Under the pieces are notes generated by a model. It did no database searches. It was given only the letters and a program-made list of their open reading frames with translations, and had not been told where the DNA came from. This document shows positions 1 to 7,246 of a stretch of 64,000 nucleotides of DNA, one piece after another (the first letter of the stretch is position 1; each line of letters opens with the position of its first letter). Source of the DNA: Paenibacillus sambharensis (GTDB lineage Bacteria > Bacillota > Bacilli > Paenibacillales > Paenibacillaceae); the NCBI RefSeq assembly GCF_003233845.1, contig NZ_QKRB01000037.1:1-64000 (forward strand), written 5' to 3'. Both the position numbers and the translations under genes were made by a program.

Positions 1-22
1 CTCGTCATGTTCACATGACGAG
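1..22 (-). terminator. Hairpin at window edge, probable terminator of the VOC gene
   Basis: A perfect inverted repeat with arms CTCGTCATGT and ACATGACGAG around a 2-base centre lies 33 bases past the stop of the minus-strand VOC gene. A minus-strand T-tract would fall outside the window, so terminator function is inferred from position and stem quality only. Confidence 0.45.
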
Positions 23-54
23 AGACTCCCCTTCTCTTCTTTGATCCTGCTTTG

Positions 55-447
55 TTAATCCTGCGGCCAACCGCCCCACAAGTGCCCAACATGCCCATCG
101 GGGTCACGGAAGGTGAAGCTGTATCCGCCCTGCGGCTTGTAAATCATCTCACCTAGTTCCGCTCCCTTGTTCTTCAGCACTTCATAGGCATCGTGAATAT
201 TGTCCACCTGCAGCGATATAATCGGCTGAAGCTCACCCCGGCTGTTCGTGAATTCCAGCCTCGGCACCACCGGACAGCGAATCAGACCCAGGCCGACTCC
301 TCCAACATTGAGCCAGGCTTCTTCGTCACCGGGTGTGTATGTGAATGTGAACGGAATGCCCAGCACATCCTTGTACCACCTGAGGGAAGCATCCACATCG
401 CGGACTGGCAACTGAACGACCGCATAATTAGTTACGTTGACTGTCAT
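55..447 (-). CDS. VOC (glyoxalase/bleomycin-resistance) family protein
   Basis: A 130-residue protein of the vicinal-oxygen-chelate fold. It shows the usual alternating pattern: an N-terminal strand with AVVQLPVRDVDASLRWYKDV, a central ISLQVDNIHDAYEVL helix region and a C-terminal YSFTFRDPDGHVGHLWG strand typical of the family. The substrate cannot be told. A longer reading frame exists, but ATG at 447 is chosen because AGGAGG lies 8 bases upstream. It is the last gene of a probable operon with the ECF sigma factor (70-base gap), and such sigma/VOC pairs may be functionally linked. Cytoplasmic, with no signal peptide. Confidence 0.85.
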   Translation of the reverse strand: MTVNVTNYAVVQLPVRDVDASLRWYKDVLGIPFTFTYTPGDEEAWLNVGGVGLGLIRCPVVPRLEFTNSRGELQPIISLQVDNIHDAYEVLKNKGAELGEMIYKPQGGYSFTFRDPDGHVGHLWGGWPQD

Positions 448-517
448 TGTATATTCCTCCTGCCATTCGGTTCTCACCCCATATAACGTGAGCGAATACC
501 AATAAGAAACGGGTCAT

Positions 518-1237
518 CTAGATATGTTGGAACATTCCAATTAAATGGCCGTTTGGGTCCCGCAGGGTAAAGGAATAATGGCCGTGCTCCCCGGTTACCT
601 TCTCAATCGCAACGCCTTGAACGGCGAGACTGAGGTATGCACGGCAGATCATCCCGGCATCGCCGCTTCGAAAGCCGGTTACGAAGGACTCGAACAATGC
701 GGCAGGCATTTCCCCTCCGGCCTGTCTCCTCGCCTTGCCGCCTCGCGCGATGGCATTCTCGTCAGCATCAGCAAGGGCGTGCACGCGCCTGCGCGCCCGC
801 CGCAGTCCTTCCTTCACCGCGCCTTCTGTCATGTGCAGCAGCTTCGCTGACTCTGAAGCGGTGAAGGCGAACGCATCGATCAGGATGACCAGCACCATCT
901 GTCTGGGGTTAAGCGACTCAGCAAGCTGCTCCAGCAGCTCCCGGGCCAGCCATTCATTCATCGTGAACGATGCAGTCTGGTGGTATTCCTCATCGAATGC
1001 CGTATCGCCCTGCCGCTTCCGTTCCATCCGATAGCGGTCGATCCAAGCATTCTTCGCAATCCGGAAGAGGAACGCCCGGCTGACCGGCCGTTCTGGAGCC
1101 TGCCGAACGGCATGCAGAACCTTGGCCAGCACCTCCTGCATCAGGTCATCCGTATCCCAATCGTTACCGGCCAGAGAACGGCAGTAACGAGTCAAATCAG
1201 GCAGATAAGGCTCTGCCTTAGCTAATTCGTCCGGCAT
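518..1237 (-). CDS. ECF-type RNA polymerase sigma factor with extra C-terminal domain
   Basis: A 239-residue sigma-70-family factor. Region 2 is at about residues 5-70 (LTRYCRSLAGNDWDTDDLMQEV). Region 4 is at about 105-155 (LNPRQMVLVILIDAFAFTASESAKLLHMTEGAVK, a helix-turn-helix). Ordinary ECF factors end soon after region 4, but this one continues for about 80 residues. Its C-terminus carries YSFTLRDPNGHLIGMF, which resembles the last strand of VOC proteins and in particular the product of the next gene. The start is the ATG at 1237, 6 bases after AAGGGGG, rather than the ATG at 1243 that touches it. No anti-sigma gene is adjacent, so the C-terminal extension may be the regulatory part (inference). 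Confidence 0.8.
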   Translation of the reverse strand: MPDELAKAEPYLPDLTRYCRSLAGNDWDTDDLMQEVLAKVLHAVRQAPERPVSRAFLFRIAKNAWIDRYRMERKRQGDTAFDEEYHQTASFTMNEWLARELLEQLAESLNPRQMVLVILIDAFAFTASESAKLLHMTEGAVKEGLRRARRRVHALADADENAIARGGKARRQAGGEMPAALFESFVTGFRSGDAGMICRAYLSLAVQGVAIEKVTGEHGHYSFTLRDPNGHLIGMFQHI

Positions 1238-1271
1238 TGTCATCCCCCTTGCGTTCGAACTGTTGGCTTAA

Positions 1272-1973
1272 TTATGCCTCGACGCTTAGCGCCAGCTCCA
1301 CAGCACGCCGGGCATGGATGGCAGTCGTGTCGAACACAGGTACCTTGCTGTCCTCTGGTCTGACCAGCATGGCAATTTCCGTACACCCCAGTATGATGCC
1401 TTCCGCTCCGCGCCCGATTAATCCAGTGATAGCTTCCTTAAACAGTGCCCTCGAATCGTCCTTCATAACGCCAAGACACAGCTCTTCAAAGATAATCCGG
1501 TGGACTTCATTTCTCACTTCCTGTTCGGGCACAACCGCTAAGATGCCAAATCGCTCCTGCAGCCGGTCCACATAGAAGGATTCTTCCATCGTAAAGCGTG
1601 TGCCGAGCAGCCCGATCTTCTGAAGCTTCGCCTGCTGAATGCTGGCCCCGGTTGCATCCGCGATATGAAGCAGCGGCAGGCCGCTCTTCGCTTCAATGTC
1701 GTCCGCCACCTTGTGCATCGTGTTCGTACAGATCAGGAGGAAATCTGCCCCTGCTGCTGCGAGCCTCGCTCCCGCTTCTCCTAGGATCTCTCCCGTCTTG
1801 TCCCATTCGTTCATATGCTGCAGTCTCTGAATTTCATCAAAATCGACCGAATACATGACACACTTGGCGGAATGCAGGCCTCCAAGCCGTTCCTTGACCG
1901 TTTCGTTGATTATTTTGTAGTACAGCGCCGTAGATTCCCAGCTCATACCGCCGATCAGTCCGATTGTCTTCAT
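1272..1973 (-). CDS. Aspartate/glutamate racemase family protein
   Basis: A 234-residue cytoplasmic protein of the cofactor-independent Asp/Glu racemase superfamily. It begins MKTIGLIGGMSWEST, the typical family start. Both catalytic cysteines are in place: C82 in ICTNTMH and C197 in GCTEI. In the YgeA/RacX group these act as the two acid-base residues that deprotonate and reprotonate the alpha carbon. The natural substrate (aspartate, glutamate or another amino acid) cannot be assigned. ATG at 1973 has GGAAGGAG 8 bases upstream; an upstream in-frame GTG at 1982 falls inside that site. The gap to the sigma-factor gene is only 34 bases, so the three genes to position 55 may be co-transcribed. 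Confidence 0.88.
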   Translation of the reverse strand: MKTIGLIGGMSWESTALYYKIINETVKERLGGLHSAKCVMYSVDFDEIQRLQHMNEWDKTGEILGEAGARLAAAGADFLLICTNTMHKVADDIEAKSGLPLLHIADATGASIQQAKLQKIGLLGTRFTMEESFYVDRLQERFGILAVVPEQEVRNEVHRIIFEELCLGVMKDDSRALFKEAITGLIGRGAEGIILGCTEIAMLVRPEDSKVPVFDTTAIHARRAVELALSVEA

Positions 1974-2019
1974 GCAGGCCACTCCTTCCCTGACTCAAAT
2001 GCAAACTTCTATATTTGGT

Positions 2020-2055
2020 ATGTAAAATAAAACCACTCCCTAATTGACGGAGTGG
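2020..2055 (-). terminator. Rho-independent terminator of the 3838-2097 operon
   Basis: The stem CCACTCC/GGAGTGG (2033-2039 and 2049-2055) is followed on the minus strand by a T-rich tract (TTTTATTTTA). It sits 42 bases after the stop of the CBO0543-family gene. Confidence 0.75.
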
Positions 2056-2096
2056 CTGCGTACGCTTGCTGTGTTCTTCAATTTTAACATCTTTTG

Positions 2097-2549
2097 TTAC
2101 TCGTGTCGTTCCAGCTTGCGGAGGATAACGAAATTCAAGGTAAGGACGCAGAAGATAATCGGATATAGCAAAGCAGAGTAGCCCAGCTTCCAACCGCTGT
2201 AATAGAAATATCCCGATTTCACAGAAGCCCATTCATACAGCGTGATAAAGGCCGCCCAAGCCAGGATATAAATGACTTTGACTATTACTTTCCCGCTAAA
2301 GGGGAAGAAGTTTAGATAGATCGTATTTACTGCAGGAAATACTCCATAAAACACCAGCAGCTCCTTAAATTCTGGTCCTTTATCAAAATAGCCGTACAAA
2401 TCATATTTTTCAATAAGGTAATAATCCGTAATCAGCTGGAATACCGAGGCAAACAGAAGAGCACTGTATATCTCTGCCCTTGTCATGTTTTTGGGTATAA
2501 AGAACGCAATCGTATTAAATACGATTATGGAAGCAATAAGAAAGGCCAT
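2097..2549 (-). CDS. CBO0543 family multi-pass membrane protein
   Basis: A 150-residue hydrophobic protein with about four to five membrane segments and short loops (FLIASIIVFNTIAFFI near the N-terminus, a final segment LLYPIIFCVLTLNFVIL). The pattern FQLITDYYLIEKYDLYGYF with a later YEWASVKSGYFYYSGW matches the CBO0543 family, common in spore-forming Bacillota and without a settled biochemical function. AAGGGGA precedes the ATG. It is the third gene of an operon with the split membrane pair (27-base gap). Whether it works with them is unknown. Confidence 0.7.
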   Translation of the reverse strand: MAFLIASIIVFNTIAFFIPKNMTRAEIYSALLFASVFQLITDYYLIEKYDLYGYFDKGPEFKELLVFYGVFPAVNTIYLNFFPFSGKVIVKVIYILAWAAFITLYEWASVKSGYFYYSGWKLGYSALLYPIIFCVLTLNFVILRKLERHE

Positions 2550-2576
2550 GTTGGTTCCCCTTTTATGTAGAGATCA

Positions 2577-3038
2577 TCAACCCGTTGTACTATACCCGAT
2601 AGCCTTGTTTTCTCTAAGGATGGATTCAATGCCCTTGACATACTCTCTCTCACATTCAACTATAACAATGATTAAGGGCAGGACTCTCTTTTCCTTCCTG
2701 TACCCGTTCTTCGTGAATTTAATGATGCACAAATTCCACACAAGGCCGCATAAGAAACCAATAAATGCCGCAATAAGCCCCCATATAATGGGCCCCCATT
2801 CCAGCTTAAATCCAATGCTTGTTCCTACCACGCCGAAGGCTGTTGCCAGTGCCAGCGCCTTATCTACGAAGGAAACCCCATCGGCATCATGAAGCGAGTT
2901 AAAAACCTTCATGTTTTCATAGGTTTCATCAACAGGAACAACCAGAATATGTTCCTTGGTTACCCCCTCCTGCTCCAGCTTCGACAAAGCCAGCTCCACA
3001 GAAGGAGAATGTTCAAATAACGAGAAGATTTGCATCAT
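2577..3038 (-). CDS. Small membrane protein, homologous to the C-terminal domain of the 57682 protein
   Basis: About 154 residues, no recognised family. The N-terminal 50 residues form a soluble alpha/beta module (MMQIFSLFEHSPSVELALSKLE, then ILVVPVDETYEN). Two membrane segments surround the motif WGPIIWGLIAAFIGF, and a second soluble part carries LPLIIVIVECEREYVKGI. The same order, including HSP, VVP/ALPV and WGPIIWGLI, makes up the last 150 residues of the protein at 57682-58950, so this is a free-standing version of that domain. The ATGATG start overlaps the upstream stop (ATGA), indicating translational coupling. Two adjacent ATGs are possible starts (3038 or 3035). The soluble part looks like a regulatory or ligand-binding module (inference). 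Confidence 0.75.
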   Translation of the reverse strand: MMQIFSLFEHSPSVELALSKLEQEGVTKEHILVVPVDETYENMKVFNSLHDADGVSFVDKALALATAFGVVGTSIGFKLEWGPIIWGLIAAFIGFLCGLVWNLCIIKFTKNGYRKEKRVLPLIIVIVECEREYVKGIESILRENKAIGYSTTG

Positions 3039-3838
3039 TTTGTTAGCCGGCTCCTCTTGATCTCGAGCTTGTATTTCTGGTAAGCGCTCTTCAGATAGTT
3101 CCGCTGATCCCAAATGTAGAGCTTGTTATTCTCAACTGCATTCGAATACGCATCGTACATGGCAAAACCATATATGGAGGGCAGAAATAACAGCCATTCT
3201 TTATCGAAGACAACGGTAGCTTGCCCAAGCTCACCCATGAAGATATAATTCATTCCTTCAGCAAGATGTGAAAAATAAGTGATCACAATCATCCAGATTA
3301 ATATAAAGGATGCTGTTACAATACGATGAAGGTATAGCTGTCCCATGCCAGGCATAAGGAAAGACCAGACCATCGCCGTGAAAGGTTTGCGTCTATCCAG
3401 ATAGTTGATTTCCAGCGGACTGATCACAAACGAATTTATGCGATGATTTTCCCTCTTGGCCAGCAGTGTAACTTTGTTCATATCGATGGTGGTCCGGTAG
3501 CTGTCCCATATTCCAAAAAAATAAGTCGGCAAATATAACATGAGCCAGCGTGTGTCAAGAACCTCTTTTGCTTTATCGAATTCGCCTAAGAAGGAATACA
3601 CAATCCCCACATTAATGTGAGCATTCAAATTAATGACCATTTCCCAAAGGAACAGCGCCATGCCCCTTAAATACTTGGACAAAAGAAGATGCCCGAACCC
3701 CGGAAAAGCCATAGACCACCATGCAACGATATAAGGGTTCCTTAAATGAAACTGTGTGGTACCTATTTGGCTTACATGAGCTAGATATCTTCTGGCCGTA
3801 TTATCATTGTTGTAGTTTTTCAAGTGTGGAGTCCTCAC
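3035..3838 (-). CDS. Membrane protein with two TM2-like PG-[FM]-G repeats
   Basis: A 267-residue protein built from an internal duplication. Each half runs W-S-x3-P-G-x-G-[HQ]-L, two hydrophobic segments, a Y-[SI]-F-[LM]-G-E-[FL] motif, then W-L-[ML]-x-L-P and a W/M-Y-D-[AS]-Y ending (about residues 41-123 and 150-245). The P-G-F/M-G motif between hydrophobic stretches recalls TM2/DUF5683-type small membrane domains. It is homologous over its whole length to the N-terminal 270 residues of the 57682 protein. The GTG start has a weak ribosome site, but comparison supports it: both paralogues begin M-x-x-P-H. A TTG at 3823 with TGAGGA upstream is the alternative. Function unknown. Confidence 0.75.
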   Translation of the reverse strand: MRTPHLKNYNNDNTARRYLAHVSQIGTTQFHLRNPYIVAWWSMAFPGFGHLLLSKYLRGMALFLWEMVINLNAHINVGIVYSFLGEFDKAKEVLDTRWLMLYLPTYFFGIWDSYRTTIDMNKVTLLAKRENHRINSFVISPLEINYLDRRKPFTAMVWSFLMPGMGQLYLHRIVTASFILIWMIVITYFSHLAEGMNYIFMGELGQATVVFDKEWLLFLPSIYGFAMYDAYSNAVENNKLYIWDQRNYLKSAYQKYKLEIKRSRLTK

Positions 3839-3957
3839 CGGTTAAGATTTATGCTTTCGGTTATGTTTCCCAAGCGGTTCCCTTACCATACTGAAAAAAG
3901 GCCATCCCCCGCCACTTCCATGGCACAGGAACAGCCCTTCTTACCAACTTGATCATC

Positions 3958-5319
3958 TTATTGAGATTGAGCCAAATCACTAACCAGGTTTCTCATCCAC
4001 CTGCGGGAATAGATACGGATGCAGCCGACGATAAAGCGGGCTACCTCCTCCAGACAGATGATGAGATAGACGAGGTAGACAGGCTGCTTCCAGACCAGTG
4101 CCAGCAGCAGGCCGGAAGGGACGCCTATAAGCCATGTTGCGGTCGCTTCCATGCCGAATACGAACTTGCTGTCCCCTCCGCTGACCAGAATACCGCCCGC
4201 CATAATCATGTTGGATACCTTCACCCAGAGGAATCCAGCGAACACCATCACGATATAGGTGCCCATCTGTGCCGCTTCCTCCGAGATGTTAAACGCCGAT
4301 ACATACAGCTGCGCGCCCGCCGCTATGATGGCTCCAATGACCAGCGAGATCACTATGCCAAGACGAATGAAGCGTTTGGCGTGGTTAAGGGCAGTGTCGG
4401 CTTCGTTCGCACCCAGACGGTTGCCGACCAAGACGCCGGCTGCACTGGCGAGACCCGACAGCAGCCCGATGCAGAGCCCTTGCAATGGGAAGGTGATGGT
4501 CATCGCCGTCATTTCCAGCGTTCCCATGCGGCTGTAAATGATCGCGTATGCCGTCTCGCCGAGCACCCAGACGAGTTCAGTCAGCAGCAGCGGGAAGGTC
4601 GTAATAACAAACTTGTTAATGAGCGGTCTTGGAATGATGAACAAGTTCTTCAGCCCCACCGCTCCCGGCAGACGATAACGATACACAGCGCCAATGATTA
4701 GCAGGCACTCAAGAATTCTGGCAATAAGGGTAGCAATGGCCGCACCCTGCAGGCCGAGTTCAGGTGCCCCCAGGTTGCCGAAGATAAGCAGGTAATTAAG
4801 GACAACATTCACGCCAACCGTAATAAAGCTCACGTACATCGGCCACTGGGCATGACCCGTGCTGCGCAGTATTGCGGAGTACATCATCGTGAGCATGACT
4901 GGCACAAAGCCAAGTGACATGATTTGGAGGAAAATAAACCCCTTGTCAATTACATTGGCGTCTGTGGTGAACATGCTAAGGAAGAGCGGCGAGTCGATGA
5001 ATACGGCTGCGGAGAACAGGAACGTAAACGTAAATCCCGCAATCAGCCCGAGACCCAGCACCTGGGATACGCTCTTGGCGTCCTTGCTCCCCCAGAATTG
5101 GGCAGCAAAGATGGATACCCCGGTTGATAAGCCCGCCAGTACGACTGCGATTATCCCGTATATCTTCGTCGACATTCCCACTGAAGCGATCGCTGTATCC
5201 CCAAGCTGTCCGACCATCAATTGATCAGTAAGGTTAAGCAGTGCCATCAGCAAGCTCTGAAGCGTAACCGGTACAGCGATTTTAAACACACTTTTGTAGA
5301 AACTATCCTTCTCTGACAT
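3958..5319 (-). CDS. MATE family efflux transporter
   Basis: 453 residues with twelve predicted membrane segments and the MATE pattern of two homologous six-helix halves: FKIAVPVTLQSLLMALLNLTDQLMVGQLGD near the N-terminus, AAQFWGSKD in the first half, GVLVGNRLGANE in the second. The family exports cationic drugs and metabolites in exchange for Na+ or H+. The substrate cannot be predicted here. The gene lies 79 bases after the RibD-type gene on the same strand and may be a late operon member. The ribosome-binding site is weak (GGGG, then GTGAAG). Confidence 0.9.
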   Translation of the reverse strand: MSEKDSFYKSVFKIAVPVTLQSLLMALLNLTDQLMVGQLGDTAIASVGMSTKIYGIIAVVLAGLSTGVSIFAAQFWGSKDAKSVSQVLGLGLIAGFTFTFLFSAAVFIDSPLFLSMFTTDANVIDKGFIFLQIMSLGFVPVMLTMMYSAILRSTGHAQWPMYVSFITVGVNVVLNYLLIFGNLGAPELGLQGAAIATLIARILECLLIIGAVYRYRLPGAVGLKNLFIIPRPLINKFVITTFPLLLTELVWVLGETAYAIIYSRMGTLEMTAMTITFPLQGLCIGLLSGLASAAGVLVGNRLGANEADTALNHAKRFIRLGIVISLVIGAIIAAGAQLYVSAFNISEEAAQMGTYIVMVFAGFLWVKVSNMIMAGGILVSGGDSKFVFGMEATATWLIGVPSGLLLALVWKQPVYLVYLIICLEEVARFIVGCIRIYSRRWMRNLVSDLAQSQ

Positions 5320-5398
5320 GGATCTTCACAACCCCTATGCTTTGATTTTTACAGCTCCCATGTCCGTTCATCCAAGCATTCTATGACCCCCATGGCGG

Positions 5399-6058
5399 CT
5401 ATATCACTTTCTTGTAGCGCATCAGCGTATAATTATCCTTAGGCTGAATATCTACCACCTTGAACTTCTTCGCAAAGGACAGCTCCTGGTACCCGTCCCC
5501 GTCCACCAGCGTAATATTCGAAGCGCCCCCGATGATGATGGGCAGCTGCATCAGTATAATCTCATCGACCCGGTCCTGATTGACCATATGCCAGTTCAGG
5601 AAGCCGCCGCCCTCTACCATCAGGTCGGTAATACCGTAATTCTCCTCCAGCAGACGCTCAAGCTTCACGAAATCTACCTTCTCGTCGCCGCAGATGATGC
5701 AGTCCTTGCCCATTGCCCGGATCTGGCTGATCTTGTCCTCGTCTCTCCCTTTCTCCGTCGTGACAACAATCGTCCGCCCCGTATCGGAGAGCACATTGCA
5801 GTCCAGCGGGATGTCCAGCGTAGCCGTAGGAATGATGCGGATCGGATTCTTGTTCTCTTCATACCGGTTCGTAAGGAACGGATTATCCGTCAGAATCGTA
5901 TTTTTACCAACCATAATGCCCTGCACTTTCCCCCGGAATAGATGTATGAATTCAATATCCTGGCTGGAAAATAGCGAAAAGAGCTCTTTGCTCGAATTAC
6001 CTGCGCCCAAAGTAAGCTTACCGTCAATGGAAACTTGACTGAATATCGTTGTTTTCAT
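5399..6058 (-). CDS. RibD C-terminal/dihydrofolate-reductase-like pyrimidine reductase
   Basis: 219 residues, matching the stand-alone reductase domain of RibD. The N-terminus MKTTIFSQVSIDGKLTLGAG is the substrate strand of the family, GIMVGKNTILTDNPFLTNR is the conserved T-x-L-x-D-N-P segment, and DLMVEGGGFLNW is the nucleotide-binding glycine motif. Such proteins reduce the ribosylamino-pyrimidine of riboflavin synthesis or related pterin-like compounds with NADPH. No deaminase domain and no other rib genes are present, so a riboflavin role is uncertain. It follows the solute-binding-protein gene by 23 bases, with GGGAGAGAAG upstream of ATG. Confidence 0.82.
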   Translation of the reverse strand: MKTTIFSQVSIDGKLTLGAGNSSKELFSLFSSQDIEFIHLFRGKVQGIMVGKNTILTDNPFLTNRYEENKNPIRIIPTATLDIPLDCNVLSDTGRTIVVTTEKGRDEDKISQIRAMGKDCIICGDEKVDFVKLERLLEENYGITDLMVEGGGFLNWHMVNQDRVDEIILMQLPIIIGGASNITLVDGDGYQELSFAKKFKVVDIQPKDNYTLMRYKKVI

Positions 6059-6081
6059 ATGGCTTCTCTCCCGTCTCTCTA

Positions 6082-7221
6082 TTAGCTTCGTACAGTGCTT
6101 AAAGATTCCTGGATAGTTCGCTCGATTGCTCTCAATGCCTGCTCCGGGCTGCCTGTAGGCAGCTCATTCAGTCCCGCAATCAGCGCTCCCCATACGTGGA
6201 GCATGAAGGGCTCAATCGGCATCGGACGCGTGTGCTCCAGGCAGGATAAGATCATCCTCTTACTCGGCGAAGCAGACGCGGCCAGGCGGTTCAGCGCCTC
6301 TTCACGAGCCGGAATCCGCTGTACCTGGTCTGCCCACATCGTCTGGCATTCGTCGCTCAGCATGAAGTGTGTGAAGGCCAAGATGTGCTCCCGCTCTTCC
6401 GATGACAGCGATTGATTCGGGTAGATCAAGCCGATCGAAGAAGACATGGACAGCGCCTGGCGGCCTTCTATGACTGGAAGCTGGCATACCGCAAGCTGGT
6501 CACCCATGTGCTTGTCGAGATGGTTATAAATCCACTCGCCGCATATAATCGCTCCCACCTTGCCGTCAATGAACTGTTCCAGAAGGGCATGGGAGCCATC
6601 CAGACTTGCAAGCACGCCCCGGTCCATACAGTCCTTAATGAAATGCAGAGCCTGCTTCACCTCGGGCGACACAACATTCGGCTTGTCAGCCTCCACAGGC
6701 CATCCGCCGAATGCCGAGAGGAACGGAATCATCCAGAAGCTCTGCTTCAGATCGGCCGCGACCGGTACAATGCCTAGAGCAGACAGCCGCTCTGCAGCCT
6801 CCTCGAACGCTTCCCATGCCGTAGGCGGATTGGCGAAGATCTCCCGGTTGTAATAGACGACCAGATGATTGCCCCGCAGTACCGGAACACCATACTGAAC
6901 ACCATTCAGCCTCATCGTTGCAAGCACATCCTCGGTCAACGCATCCGCGAACATCCCCGCCGGCACTTCGGAGTACAGCCCGTTCCCGGCATACGAAGCC
7001 ATATCGGCTGGAACCAGCGCCAGATGCGGACCTTGTTGCGTCTCCTTAATCTGGTTCAGACGGTCCGTCAGCTCCGTAATATACATGACTTCGGGGGTCA
7101 CCTGAACGCCATGGCGCACGGAATAGAGCCTGCAGATCTCCTCCAGCACTTCGATCGAGGTATCTCCCGGACCATCGAACTCATGCCATAATACGATTTC
7201 AGTCTTGTTCTCTTCCATCAC
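6082..7221 (-). CDS. Leaderless solute-binding-protein-like protein (family 1, sugar type)
   Basis: A 379-residue protein with the fold pattern of extracellular solute-binding proteins of carbohydrate ABC importers: TEIVLWHEFDGPG at the start, GVQYGVPVLRGNHLVVYYNREIF (the typical substrate-choice segment), GKVGAIICGEWI, and FTHFMLSDECQ near the end. It has no signal peptide and no lipobox; the domain starts within ten residues of the GTG start (GAGGGAG 7 bases upstream). No permease or ATPase gene is nearby. It therefore probably stays in the cytoplasm and may act as a sugar-binding sensor or enzyme partner (inference). It sits between GH13 and RibD-type genes with gaps of about 25 bases. Confidence 0.8.
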   Translation of the reverse strand: MMEENKTEIVLWHEFDGPGDTSIEVLEEICRLYSVRHGVQVTPEVMYITELTDRLNQIKETQQGPHLALVPADMASYAGNGLYSEVPAGMFADALTEDVLATMRLNGVQYGVPVLRGNHLVVYYNREIFANPPTAWEAFEEAAERLSALGIVPVAADLKQSFWMIPFLSAFGGWPVEADKPNVVSPEVKQALHFIKDCMDRGVLASLDGSHALLEQFIDGKVGAIICGEWIYNHLDKHMGDQLAVCQLPVIEGRQALSMSSSIGLIYPNQSLSSEEREHILAFTHFMLSDECQTMWADQVQRIPAREEALNRLAASASPSKRMILSCLEHTRPMPIEPFMLHVWGALIAGLNELPTGSPEQALRAIERTIQESLSTVRS

Positions 7222-7246
7222 AGTCTCACTCCCTCAAATTCATCGA

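Noticed and set aside
3949-4701. 250-codon open frame on the plus strand across the MATE gene
   Set aside because: It lies wholly antisense to a well-supported transporter, has no protein-family pattern and no ribosome site; a shadow frame of GC-rich coding DNA.
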